Assembly: GCA_046091665.1 (NCBI GenBank)
Contig: JBJTCD010000026.1
Coordinates: 32,792-96,791, forward strand
Length of the DNA stretch: 64,000 nt
Direction of reading: 5' to 3'
From: CAIUPE01 sp046091665
GTDB lineage: Bacteria; Pseudomonadota; Alphaproteobacteria; Rhizobiales; Beijerinckiaceae
The notes beneath the pieces are model-generated. The model was given only the letters and a program-made list of their open reading frames with translations. It was not told the DNA's origin and searched no databases. Below are positions 42,859 through 52,187 of this stretch, piece after piece (position 1 is the stretch's first letter; every line of letters begins with the position of its first letter). The position numbers and the translations under genes were made by a program.

Positions 42859-45678
42859 TTATTTAGCCAACCGCGACAATGCTTCCGAAAGCTTCGCTTG
42901 CCTTTCCGCGAATTCCGCGCGGCGCTCGTGTTGCTCTTCGACGATCTCTTCCGGCGCGCGTGCCATGAAATCGGCATTGCCAAGCTTCGCATCGATCTTC
43001 GCCATTTCCGACGCGATCTTCTCAAGCTCTTTCTTCAAGCGCGCTTGCTCGGCAGCAATGTCGATAATGCCTGCGAGCGGCAGAGCGGCCACCTCACCAC
43101 GGATCACCATCTGCGCCGACTGCGCGGGCGGCTGATCAGCGAAGGAAATATCGGAGAGGCGTGCAAGGCGCTTCAGCATATCATTCCAGCGCGTCGCACG
43201 ATCCCGCGTCGCTGCGGACGCGCCAACCAACACCAACGGAATCTGCGTGCTCGCAGGAACGTTGATTTCATTCCGTGCCGAGCGGATTTCAGTGACGAGA
43301 TCAACAAGCCAACCGATCTCGGCTTCCGCATCCGGTGCCTCAAGGCCTGCGAGTGACGGCCAGTCGGTCAATGCGAGAATGCCTTCGCGCTTCGGACCTT
43401 CAGCACCTTTGATCGCCCAGAGTTCTTCCGTGAGATACGGCATGAACGGATGCAGAATTTTCAAAATGCCGTCGAGCACATAAGCGATGCTTGCGCGCGT
43501 CTCGGCCTTCGCTGCTTCATCCGCGCCATTAAACACCGGCTTTGCGAGTTCGAGATACCAGTCGCAATAGACATTCCATGTGAAGCGATAGGCCACATTC
43601 GCCGCGTCATTGAAGCGATAGGTCTCAATAGCCTTTGTAATGTCGGCTGTTGCTGTTGCGAGTTCGCCAATCGCCCATTTGTTGAGTGAGAGCTTCACCG
43701 CTTTCGGATCAAAGCCAGCGACACGCGCGCAGCCATTCATCTCGGCAAAGCGTGCGGCATTCCAGAGCTTCGTTGCGAAATTGCGATAGCCTTCGATGCG
43801 CTGCGTCGAGAGCTTGATGTCACGACCCTGCGCCGCCATTGCCGACAATGTGAAGCGCAAGGCATCGGCACCGTATGTGTCGATCAAATCGAGCGGGTCA
43901 ATCACATTGCCCTTCGACTTCGACATTTTCGCGCCCTTCTCGTCGCGGACGAGCGCATGAATATAAACCGTGTGAAACGGCTCTTTTTTCATGAAGTGAT
44001 CGCCCATCATCATCATGCGCGCGACCCAGAAGAAAATAATGTCGAAGCCCGTCACCAACACATCGGTCGGATAATAGCGTGCGAGTTCCGGCGTCTCGTC
44101 CGGCCAGCCAAGCGTCGAGAACGGCCAGAGCGCGGACGAGAACCACGTGTCGAGCACGTCTTCGTCGCGCGTCAATGCGGTCTTCGCGCCGTAATGTTTC
44201 TCGGCCTCCGCGCGTGCATCATTCTCGTTCGACGCAACAAACACTTTTCCATCCGGTCCGTACCACGCCGGAAGCTGATGGCCCCACCAGAGCTGACGCG
44301 ACACGCACCATGGCTCGATATTCTCCAACCATTGATAATAGGTCTTCGTCCAATTCTCCGGCACGAATTTCGTCCGCCCTGCCCGCACGCTGTCGAGTGC
44401 GTCTTTGGCAAGCGTCTTCGCATCCACATACCATTGATCGGTCAAGTAAGGTTCAATCGCCGAATTCGAGCGATCGCCATGCGGTACCTGGCTCGCATAG
44501 GGCTCGACCTTTGCGAGATAGCCCGCATCATGCATCATCGCGACGACGCGCTTGCGCGCTTCATAACGATCAAGACCATCGAGCGCTTTCACATCAACGG
44601 AAAGCGTGGAAACATCCGGCGTAAACGTCTCATTGCCTTTGATGAAAATTTTTGCCTGCCTTGTCAGCACATTCACCGCAGCGATATTATGCCGCTTGCC
44701 GACTTCGAAATCGTTGAAGTCATGCGCCGGCGTAATCTTCACCGCGCCCGTGCCTTTTTCGGGATCAGCATAATCATCACCCACAACTGGCACGCGACGG
44801 CCGACAAGCGGCAGAATGATATGTTTGCCGATGAGATGTTTTAATTTTTCATTTTCGGGATGAATGGCTATAGCCGTATCACCCAACATCGTTTCCGGCC
44901 GTGTCGTTGCAATCGGTACGAATGTATTCGGATCTTCCGGATTATATGTCGCGCCTTCGACCGGATAATCGAAATAATAGAGATGCCCGTGCGGATCTTT
45001 CGACAAAGCCTTTGCCAATGCATCTGCATTGAACGGCGCTTCATCACCGCGCGTGAATTTGAACGAGCCCTTCTTTTCAATCTGCACAACTTCCAAATCG
45101 GAAATCGCCGATTCAAAATGCGGATCCCAATTCACGAGGCGCTTGTCTTTGTAGATGAGCTTTTTGTTGTAGAGCTCGACGAAAACCTTCGTCACCGCGC
45201 GCACCATCTGATCGTCTGGCGCGCCGTTCTTGCCCATGGTGAAGCGTTCACGCGACCAGTCGCATGACGCGCCGAGGCGCTTCAACTGATTGATGATGAG
45301 ACCGCCGGATTCTTCTTTCCATGACCACACGCGTTTCAGGAACGCATCGCGACCCATATCGCGGCGCGACGGCTCTTTGCGTTCGGCTAGCTGACGCTCG
45401 ACGACCATCTGCGTCGCAATGCCCGCATGGTCCGTGCCCGGTTGCCAGAGGACATCGCGGCCGCGCATGCGCTCGAAGCGGCAAAGAATATCCTGCAGCG
45501 TATTGTTGAGCGCGTGGCCCATATGGAGCGAGCCCGTCACATTCGGTGGCGGAATGACAATCGTATAAGGCTTCGCCACTTTGCGCTCGGGACGGCCGGC
45601 TTTGAACGCGCCTTCCTTTTCCCACACATCGCGAATGCGCGTTTCCACTGCCGCCGGATCGAACCGATTGTCCATCAT
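42859..45678 (-). CDS. valS: Valyl-tRNA synthetase
   Basis: Class I synthetase for tRNA-Val. The HIGH-type site is NVTGSLHMGHALNNTLQD (about 46-63) and the KMSKS site is GAKMSKSKGNVIDPLDLID (about 555-573). The CP1 editing domain lies between them, and the C-terminal coiled-coil arm (AEQARLKKELEKIASEMAKI) ends the protein. 939 residues, typical. Two adjacent ATGs (45678, 45675) are possible. It follows popZ on the same strand after about 110 bases. Confidence 0.97.
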   Translation of the reverse strand: MMDNRFDPAAVETRIRDVWEKEGAFKAGRPERKVAKPYTIVIPPPNVTGSLHMGHALNNTLQDILCRFERMRGRDVLWQPGTDHAGIATQMVVERQLAERKEPSRRDMGRDAFLKRVWSWKEESGGLIINQLKRLGASCDWSRERFTMGKNGAPDDQMVRAVTKVFVELYNKKLIYKDKRLVNWDPHFESAISDLEVVQIEKKGSFKFTRGDEAPFNADALAKALSKDPHGHLYYFDYPVEGATYNPEDPNTFVPIATTRPETMLGDTAIAIHPENEKLKHLIGKHIILPLVGRRVPVVGDDYADPEKGTGAVKITPAHDFNDFEVGKRHNIAAVNVLTRQAKIFIKGNETFTPDVSTLSVDVKALDGLDRYEARKRVVAMMHDAGYLAKVEPYASQVPHGDRSNSAIEPYLTDQWYVDAKTLAKDALDSVRAGRTKFVPENWTKTYYQWLENIEPWCVSRQLWWGHQLPAWYGPDGKVFVASNENDARAEAEKHYGAKTALTRDEDVLDTWFSSALWPFSTLGWPDETPELARYYPTDVLVTGFDIIFFWVARMMMMGDHFMKKEPFHTVYIHALVRDEKGAKMSKSKGNVIDPLDLIDTYGADALRFTLSAMAAQGRDIKLSTQRIEGYRNFATKLWNAARFAEMNGCARVAGFDPKAVKLSLNKWAIGELATATADITKAIETYRFNDAANVAYRFTWNVYCDWYLELAKPVFNGADEAAKAETRASIAYVLDGILKILHPFMPYLTEELWAIKGAEGPKREGILALTDWPSLAGLEAPDAEAEIGWLVDLVTEIRSARNEINVPASTQIPLVLVGASAATRDRATRWNDMLKRLARLSDISFADQPPAQSAQMVIRGEVAALPLAGIIDIAAEQARLKKELEKIASEMAKIDAKLGNADFMARAPEEIVEEQHERRAEFAERQAKLSEALSRLAK

Positions 45679-45786
45679 GAAAAGATCATCCCGGCCGGAA
45701 TCGGCCCCAAAAACGCTAAATGAAGGCGCTAGAAAGCGGAGCGTAAGCGCCCTGTCAACTTTGCGAAGCGGAATAGGCTCGAACGC

Positions 45787-46407
45787 TCAGCGCTCGCGGG
45801 AAATCTTTTCGATTTCCGCCTTAACAAGGCGTTCCACGATACCGGGCAAATTGGCATCAAGCCATTTTGCGAGAACCGGCTGAAGTGCGGCTTCAACCAA
45901 AGATCGCAATACCGCGTCCGTCGTTTCAGGCTTCGGCTGCGGCGGTGCTACGGGGGTCTGTCGCAAAGCTTCCAAAGCGGAGGCAATAGAATTTTGAACA
46001 TTCGGAGAGAGCGACAAGGTCTTTTCCGGCACGACAGGAGCCTCGACTGGTGCGGGCGCCGGACGCGCGCGCTGCTCGGGAAGAGCCGCTTCGACAGCGC
46101 TGCGCATCCGCGCGGCCAATTCTGTCACGACCGCAACGGGATCATTGATGATATTCTGGGCTTCTGGCTTCAATCCACTCGTATCAGCCCGATCATCGAC
46201 AGCCCCAAGCGGGCTCAAAAGCGCGGCTTCCTTCTGGGCATGAAATGCCACCTGATCGGCTAAATCATAGACATCTGCCGCAGGCGCGGCCTCGTCCGTG
46301 GATGGACGCCCTGCCCCCCCTTCAAGGTCGTCAGAAATGATCTTCCGAATGGAGGCGAGAATATCCTCCATGGTCGGCTCTTGATTACGGGCAGTTGCGA
46401 CAGACAT
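45787..46407 (-). CDS. popZ: PopZ-like polar organizing protein (DUF2497)
   Basis: Self-assembling scaffold of the cell pole that tethers the chromosome-partition machinery in alphaproteobacteria. It has the conserved N-terminal helix EPTMEDILASIRKIISDD (about 9-26), an acidic/Pro-rich disordered middle, and the C-terminal oligomerisation helices LRSLVEAALQPVLAKWLDAN and LPGIVERLVKAEIEKIS. The 206-residue product has a somewhat longer linker than Caulobacter PopZ. GAGGGA precedes the start. The position beside valS and a tolC gene is the usual one. Confidence 0.9.
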   Translation of the reverse strand: MSVATARNQEPTMEDILASIRKIISDDLEGGAGRPSTDEAAPAADVYDLADQVAFHAQKEAALLSPLGAVDDRADTSGLKPEAQNIINDPVAVVTELAARMRSAVEAALPEQRARPAPAPVEAPVVPEKTLSLSPNVQNSIASALEALRQTPVAPPQPKPETTDAVLRSLVEAALQPVLAKWLDANLPGIVERLVKAEIEKISRER

Positions 46408-46516
46408 CATATTCCCTCTTTGAGGGCGGACATTAAAACGCTCGGAGGGGAAACGGCAAGATGAAACCGACGCCGATTTGACGAGAAAATGCCCGTTCAG
46501 ACCGGGTTATACGCAG

Positions 46517-47875
46517 CTATTCTGCTGAAAGATCCGTGCCCGTCGCGCGCGATTTGCTCGCGTCATAATGTTTTTTAGGATCATAGGACGCAACTTTCAG
46601 ACCCAAACGCGCGGCAGAGAGGCGGCCGACGCTCGCAAGCACCTGATAAGACGCGACAACACGGTCATGTTGCGCGGAAACAAGATTGACTTGCGCGCCC
46701 AACAGATTTTGGCTCGAGATCAAAACGTCAAGCGTTGTGCGTTGGCCGACTTTTGCTTCTTCACGCACGCCATTCAATGCGATTTCAGCCGCGGCAATTT
46801 GCGCTTTTGCCGATTTCAAACGCGCATTGGCCGTTTCATACTGGCTCCAAGCGCCCGCGATTGCAGAGCGCACGGCAAAGCGCGCGCTATCGGCTTCCAA
46901 TTGCCGTTGGCCAAGCGTTTCTTTCGCCGAGCGTACACGGGCACTCACTTCGCCCGCTTCGTAAAGCGGAACTGAGAGCACACCCAAAAGCTTGGCATCA
47001 CTCACATCATCATTTGCCGCTTTATAATCCCAGTTCCGTGAGACTGATCCCTGCAAATCCACGCTGGGCTTCAATTCGCCTTCGGTTGCCTTCACCGAAG
47101 CTTCCGCAACGTCCACCGCATGCCGCGCCGCTTGGACTTGTGGGTGAGATGACTCACCTGCCGCGAGAGCCTCTTTCAAACTACCCGGCAGACCCTTTGA
47201 AACGGGTTCGGCATCGGCAAGATCAACAGGCTCAGCGCCGACAACCTGACCATAGGCTGCACGGCTCACCGCGAGATTGGTTTCCGCAGTTGAAAATTCA
47301 GCTTCCGCTGCGGCAAGTTGCGCTTCAACCTGAGCCACATCGGTGCGAGTGACTTCACCAACCTGAAAACGATCTTGCGTCTGGCGTAGCTGCTCTTTCA
47401 GAACACCAATATTGGCTGTACGCAAACGAACAACGGCTTCGTCACGCACAACATTCATATATTGGGTCGCAGCATTCAAAAGAATGCTCTGTTCGGCTTG
47501 ACGCAACCCGGCTTGCGCAGCAAGGACGCCCGCCTCAGCAGCATTAATCTGATTGGCCGTACGGTCACCATTATAAAGATTTTGGGTAACTGTGAGCGAC
47601 AATCCGCGCGGCGTCAAATTGGCTTCCGAACCATTATAGACGTTGTTATTTTTCCCTCCCTGAGCCTGCGCTGTCACGCGCGGCAGATAGCCTGATTTCG
47701 CACGCGGCACCTGTTCGTCAGTCGCGCGCACACTCGCTCTTTGAGCATTCAAATCAGCATTATTCGCATAAGCGCGCGCAAGAGCTGATTCGATTGTTTC
47801 CGCATTCGCCGACCCTATGGAGAGGGTCAGGGCGAGGATCGCCACAGAGGTGAAAAGCGGGCGAGAGGAAATCAT
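46517..47875 (-). CDS. TolC-family outer-membrane channel protein
   Basis: Outer-membrane exit duct for efflux pumps or type I secretion. A signal peptide is present (residues 1-25, LFTSVAILALTLSIGSANA), then two internally similar halves of long helices and short strands (YLPRVTAQAQGG and LKPSVDLQGSVSRNWDY mark the beta segments). 452 residues, as expected for TolC. No pump genes are adjacent, so the partner is unknown. Upstream of popZ-valS. Confidence 0.92.
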   Translation of the reverse strand: MISSRPLFTSVAILALTLSIGSANAETIESALARAYANNADLNAQRASVRATDEQVPRAKSGYLPRVTAQAQGGKNNNVYNGSEANLTPRGLSLTVTQNLYNGDRTANQINAAEAGVLAAQAGLRQAEQSILLNAATQYMNVVRDEAVVRLRTANIGVLKEQLRQTQDRFQVGEVTRTDVAQVEAQLAAAEAEFSTAETNLAVSRAAYGQVVGAEPVDLADAEPVSKGLPGSLKEALAAGESSHPQVQAARHAVDVAEASVKATEGELKPSVDLQGSVSRNWDYKAANDDVSDAKLLGVLSVPLYEAGEVSARVRSAKETLGQRQLEADSARFAVRSAIAGAWSQYETANARLKSAKAQIAAAEIALNGVREEAKVGQRTTLDVLISSQNLLGAQVNLVSAQHDRVVASYQVLASVGRLSAARLGLKVASYDPKKHYDASKSRATGTDLSAE

Positions 47876-48062
47876 GATGATACTGCCAGATTGAAACGTC
47901 GGATATGGTTAATAACCTGCATATAGGAGAGTCGCCCCTTACCCCGCAAGGAAGCGGTGGGTAAAAACAACCGAGTTATGCAGTTTCACATGGAAAGCAA
48001 CGCAACAGGTCTAACAAACCTAAGCGACAAACACTCGACTAAGCCTTACGGACCCGAATTTA

Positions 48063-48136
48063 TGGAGGCCTCGCCCGGAATCGAACCGGGGTACAAGGAT
48101 TTGCAGTCCTCTGCGTAACCACTCCGCCACGAGGCC
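48063..48136 (-). tRNA. tRNA-Cys (anticodon GCA)
   Basis: Acceptor arms GGCCTCG / CGAGGCC, D-arm GCGGAGTGGTTACGC, anticodon stem AGGA/TCCT with loop CTGCAAA (anticodon GCA), T-arm CCGGTTCGATTCCGG, discriminator T and encoded CCA. Confidence 0.97.
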
Positions 48137-48321
48137 CCGTGTCGGTGAATGCCGGACAGATACAGACACTCCGCGCGCCCGGTCAATCAGTTTGACGCTA
48201 AAACTGGAATTTAAATCGGTTTGTTATCTGTTTTTACCATTTCAAGCACTGAGATCGGGAAAAGGGGTCGATTCCACTTGCGTCCTAGGTCCGGTCTGAT
48301 GTATCGGCTCCCCTCAGGTGA

Positions 48322-48397
48322 TCCTCGATAGCTCAGCTGGTAGAGCGTTCGACTGTTAATCGAATGGTCGCAGGTTCGAGTCCTGCTCGAGGAGCCA
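48322..48397 (+). tRNA. tRNA-Asn (anticodon GTT)
   Basis: Acceptor arms TCCTCGA / TCGAGGA, D-arm GCTCAGCTGGTAGAGC, anticodon stem TTCGA/TCGAA with loop CTGTTAA (anticodon GTT), T-arm GCAGGTTCGAGTCCTGC, discriminator G and encoded CCA. Confidence 0.97.
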
Positions 48398-48528
48398 CCC
48401 TTATTTTCTCCTAAAACTTGGTCGATTTGCCATAGAAGTGCCCTTTTCGGTCCTTCTTTTGGGCTAATGCAATCCGAATTCCGCCTCAGACCGTAAAAAC
48501 TACAAATATTGAGAGTTTAGATCCGGTT

Positions 48529-49986
48529 ATGAGTGACGCCGCCCTCCTCCTCTTTCGCGACGATCTCCGCCTGACCGACAACCCGGCGCTTCTTGCCGCG
48601 GTTGCGTCAAAAAAGCCCTTGGTCCTCGCTTATATTCTCGACGAAAAGCCCGGCGGCGGCCGTGCGCTTGGCGGCGCCTCTGAATGGTGGCTACATCACA
48701 GTCTTTCCTCACTCGCGCATGACATTGAAAAGCGCGGCGGCGTGCTTCATCTCTTCAAAGGCACACCATCAAAAATCATCGACAAACTTGTGACGGAACA
48801 TTCGATCAGCACGATCTTCTGGAACCGCCGTTATCACCCTTTGCAGGTGGAAGCTGATAAAACACTGAAGTCGCATTACGAAGCCAAGGGGCTCGCGGTC
48901 AAAAGTTTCAACGGCGCTCTCTTGCGAGAGCCATGGGATGTGAAATCAAAAACTGGCAATCCGATGAAAGTCTTTACGCCCTATTGGCGGGCATCTCGAC
49001 TTGATCATGATATCGCGATGGCGGAACCAGCACCGAAGAAACTCGTGTCACTCGATGTGAAAAAGATCAACGGCGCTGTTTCCCTAAAAGACTTGAATTT
49101 ACTGCCGCAAAAACCGGATTGGTCCTCTGGCCTCAAAGCTGAATGGACACCGGGCGAAGCGGGCGCGATCAAGAGACTCAATGAGTTTCTTGAGACTGGC
49201 TTCAAGGGCTACGCTGAAGATCGCAATCGGCCTGATCGCCTTTCAACTTCACGTCTTTCGCCCCATTTACGCTTTGGTGAAATATCGATCAAACAAGTGT
49301 GGCATGCTGCAGACCTCGCGCTCTCAACTCGTAAAAGTCACGCCTCATCGGAAGATTTGCGCGTGTTCCAATCCGAATTGGGGTGGCGTGAATTTGCACA
49401 TCATCTTTTGTTTCACGAACCGGATTTAACCCGCACCAATGTTCAACGAAGCTTCGATCGTTTCCCCTGGCGACGTGATGAAGAGCTATTTAAAGCCTGG
49501 TCGCGCGGCGAAACGGGTTACCCCATCGTTGATGCGGGGATGCGTGAATTGTGGCAAACGGGTTTCATGCATAATCGCGTGCGCATGATCACCGCCTCAT
49601 TTCTCGTCAAACATTTGTTGATCGATTGGCGGCGTGGCGAAGACTGGTTTTGGGACACGCTTGTTGATGCGGATGTCGCCAATAATCCCGCAAGCTGGCA
49701 ATGGGTTGCTGGATCCGGCGCGGATGCTGCGCCTTATTTCCGCATTTTTAATCCGATGTTACAGGGTGAGAAATTTGACCCGAACGGCGATTATGTACGC
49801 AAATTCGTGCCCGAATTGAAAAAACTTCCCGCGCGCATCATCCATGCGCCATGGACGGCCAAACCTCTTGAACTTGAAGCTGCGGGTGTAATTCTCGGCA
49901 AAACCTATCCAAAACCGATTGTTGATCATGATGCAGCGCGAATTCGTGCTTTAGATGCATATAAATCCTTGAAGGAATCAGCTTAA
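48529..49986 (+). CDS. phr: Deoxyribodipyrimidine photo-lyase (cryptochrome/photolyase family)
   Basis: Light-driven flavoenzyme that splits UV-induced pyrimidine dimers. The N-terminal antenna domain begins ALLLFRDDLRLTDNPALLAA. The C-terminal FAD domain has YAEDRNRPDRLSTSRLSPHL, the substrate region LGWREFAHHLLFH, and WRRGEDWFWDTLVDADVANN followed by PASWQWVAGSG, typical of class I CPD photolyases. 485 residues. It is first of a plus-strand group with the FAD oxidoreductase, DUF1365 and Cfa-like genes; in Rhodobacter the equivalent phrA is controlled by the RpoE-ChrR pair. Confidence 0.95.
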   Translation: MSDAALLLFRDDLRLTDNPALLAAVASKKPLVLAYILDEKPGGGRALGGASEWWLHHSLSSLAHDIEKRGGVLHLFKGTPSKIIDKLVTEHSISTIFWNRRYHPLQVEADKTLKSHYEAKGLAVKSFNGALLREPWDVKSKTGNPMKVFTPYWRASRLDHDIAMAEPAPKKLVSLDVKKINGAVSLKDLNLLPQKPDWSSGLKAEWTPGEAGAIKRLNEFLETGFKGYAEDRNRPDRLSTSRLSPHLRFGEISIKQVWHAADLALSTRKSHASSEDLRVFQSELGWREFAHHLLFHEPDLTRTNVQRSFDRFPWRRDEELFKAWSRGETGYPIVDAGMRELWQTGFMHNRVRMITASFLVKHLLIDWRRGEDWFWDTLVDADVANNPASWQWVAGSGADAAPYFRIFNPMLQGEKFDPNGDYVRKFVPELKKLPARIIHAPWTAKPLELEAAGVILGKTYPKPIVDHDAARIRALDAYKSLKESA

Positions 49987-50027
49987 AGCCCATGATGAAG
50001 CCATTACGCATACAAAGCGGGGATAAA

Positions 50028-51329
50028 ATGCGGCTAGCCGTTATCGGCACCGGGATTGCAGGAAATGCGGCGGCCTATGCGCTCTCCACCTGCACATCGC
50101 ATGAGATCACAGTTTTTGATAAAGACGCGCGCGCTGGCGGTCATTCGGCAACAGTCGATATTGATTATGACGGCAAGACGCTCTCTGTAGACACGGGCTT
50201 CATTGTTTATAATGAAGTGAATTATCCGCTCCTTACATCTCTGTTTGATCATCTCGGTGTTGAGACCGAATTCTCCGATATGAGCTTTTCACTCTCGGCA
50301 AATCATGGTCGCTTTGAGTGGTGTGGACGCGCAAAAAATCCCGTTGGTGGTTTATTCGCGCAAAGGTCAAATTTGTTTTCGCCCGGTTATCTTAAAATGT
50401 TGTTCGAAATCTTGCGCTTTAATCGAACGGCTTTATCAGATTTAAAAGATAATCGTCTTGATGATGTGTCGCTCGGCGATTATCTCTTGCGTCATCGCTT
50501 CTCGCAAAAATTCCGCAATGATTATTTATTGCCAATGGGCGCCGCGATCTGGTCCATGTCCACGCAAGCGATGTTGAATTTTCCGGCGCGAACCTTCATC
50601 GCCTTTTTTAACAATCATCATCTTCTCGGATTTGTGGCCCCTGAATGGAGAACCGTTCGCGGAGGGAGCCGGATTTACGTCCAAAAAATGATAGCGACCT
50701 TTAAAGATCGTTTGCGATTGGGTATTGGCGTCAAAGACGTTGAACGTCACGCTGAATCCGTTCAACTGTCCTTGTCCGATGGCACAAAAGAAACATTCGA
50801 CGGTGTGATCTTCGCCTCACATACAGATGAAACACTGTCTATGCTGGGAGAAAATGCGACTGCGGAAGAGCGTGCGGTGCTCGGCGCAATCCCCTATAAG
50901 CCGAACAAAGTCTATCTTCATCGCGATCAGCGCTTCATGCCAAAACGCAAACGCGCATGGGCCGCGTGGAATGTTCTCCAAGGCAAAGGTCTCTCCGATG
51001 ATCTTTGCGTCACCTATTGGATGAATAAACTTCAAAACCTCGATTCCGACCGGCCCGTTTTCGTGACATTAAATCCCCAGACCCCTCCGGCCGATGAAAG
51101 CGTTTTCGGCGTATACACTTATGATCATCCGCAATTTGATGCTGCTGCCATTGAAGCGCAGCCAAAGCTTGGGCGCTTGCAGGGGAAAAACCGGAGTTGG
51201 TTTGCGGGCGCTTGGACGCGATATGGTTTTCATGAAGATGGTTTGATGTCAGGACTTGATGTCGCGGCCCATTTCGGAGCCCTGCCGGACTGGGCGATGC
51301 GCCCGCGTCTTGCAACGGCTGCCGAATGA
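50028..51329 (+). CDS. FAD-dependent oxidoreductase (amine-oxidase fold, COG2907-like)
   Basis: Flavoprotein with the dinucleotide-binding start MRLAVIGTGIAGNAAAYALS (GxGxxG at about 7-12) and the acidic residue in EITVFDKDARAGGHSATVD. The C-terminal SGLDVAAHFG segment closes the FAD site. ATG at 50028 is preceded by GGGG. 433 residues. Homologues in the Rhodobacter singlet-oxygen regulon act on methylated fatty acids in furan fatty acid synthesis (UfaD); whether this one does is inference from its neighbours. It overlaps the DUF1365 start by 4 bases (ATGA). Confidence 0.88.
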   Translation: MRLAVIGTGIAGNAAAYALSTCTSHEITVFDKDARAGGHSATVDIDYDGKTLSVDTGFIVYNEVNYPLLTSLFDHLGVETEFSDMSFSLSANHGRFEWCGRAKNPVGGLFAQRSNLFSPGYLKMLFEILRFNRTALSDLKDNRLDDVSLGDYLLRHRFSQKFRNDYLLPMGAAIWSMSTQAMLNFPARTFIAFFNNHHLLGFVAPEWRTVRGGSRIYVQKMIATFKDRLRLGIGVKDVERHAESVQLSLSDGTKETFDGVIFASHTDETLSMLGENATAEERAVLGAIPYKPNKVYLHRDQRFMPKRKRAWAAWNVLQGKGLSDDLCVTYWMNKLQNLDSDRPVFVTLNPQTPPADESVFGVYTYDHPQFDAAAIEAQPKLGRLQGKNRSWFAGAWTRYGFHEDGLMSGLDVAAHFGALPDWAMRPRLATAAE

Positions 51330-52141
51330 AGACGAACATTAATCAAAAACTCAACGCTTTCGAATTCGGCCCGGTCTCGTTTTATCGCGGGCCGGTCATG
51401 CATCAACGCATGAGGCCGGTCAGCCATCGTTTTTCCTATTCCGTCTTCTCGCTTCTTATTGATCTTGACGCGCTCGATCAGATCGATCGCCAAAGCCCCT
51501 TTTTCTCGGTCAATAAATTCAATCTGATGAGCGTTTACGAGCGCGATCATGGTCCTCGCGATGGTTCATCTCTGGCCACTTACGCCCGACAGCTTTTCAA
51601 GGAAGCAGGCCTTCACCTCGAGGGCGGTCGCATCCGCCTCCTCTGCTATCCGAGAATTCTTGGCTATGTGTTTGATCCGCTGAGTGTCTATTTCGCTTAT
51701 GATGATCGGGATCAGCTCGTGGGACTTCTCTATGAGGTCCGCAACACTTTTGGCGAGCATCACACTTATGTAGCCCCCTTAAAGCCGGGCGAGCAAACCG
51801 AAGCCGGCATCCGCCAAGAGAGCGCCAAGCGCTTTTTTGTTTCACCCTTCAATCCGGTTGAAATGGCTTATCGCTTCCGCATTCATCCGCCCGATGAGAC
51901 CATCGGCGTCCGGATCCTGGTCACCGAGCAGGAGCAACCGGTTATGGCAGCGAGTTTTCATGGGAGTTTTTTACCCTTTTCGACCCGTTCCCTGCTTCAG
52001 CTCTGCTTGACGATCCCGTTTCTCACCCTCAAAATCATTGGTGGAATTCACATTGAGGCGCTCAGGCTTTGGATGAAAGGTCTGCGTCTGCGCGCGCGTC
52101 CTGCGCCACCTGCGCCCTCAAGCGTGATCAGTGACAAATAG
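51326..52141 (+). CDS. DUF1365 domain-containing protein
   Basis: Protein of unknown activity, nearly always encoded between an FAD oxidoreductase and a Cfa-like methyltransferase, as here. Recognisable segments are FYRGPVMHQRMRPVSHRFSY near the start, LLCYPRILGYVFDPLSVYFA (about 103-122), VRNTFGEHHTYV, and FNPVEMAYRFRIHPP. 271 residues; no signal peptide. Its start overlaps the upstream stop, so translation is probably coupled. A role in lipid modification is inferred from context. Confidence 0.9.
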   Translation: MKTNINQKLNAFEFGPVSFYRGPVMHQRMRPVSHRFSYSVFSLLIDLDALDQIDRQSPFFSVNKFNLMSVYERDHGPRDGSSLATYARQLFKEAGLHLEGGRIRLLCYPRILGYVFDPLSVYFAYDDRDQLVGLLYEVRNTFGEHHTYVAPLKPGEQTEAGIRQESAKRFFVSPFNPVEMAYRFRIHPPDETIGVRILVTEQEQPVMAASFHGSFLPFSTRSLLQLCLTIPFLTLKIIGGIHIEALRLWMKGLRLRARPAPPAPSSVISDK

Positions 52142-52187
52142 GAACGGCCCCATACCGGCTTGTTCTTGATACGGGAATGGGAATGCC

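Noticed and set aside
43957..44844. 295-codon open frame opposite valS
   Set aside because: Lies wholly antisense to a full-length, clearly conserved synthetase; the product is Arg/His-rich without recognisable domains, as expected of a shadow frame.
48322..48340. TGATCC before phr as an ECF promoter
   Set aside because: The match spans the tRNA-Asn 5' end (TCCTCGA acceptor), is about 200 bases from phr and has no suitable -10.
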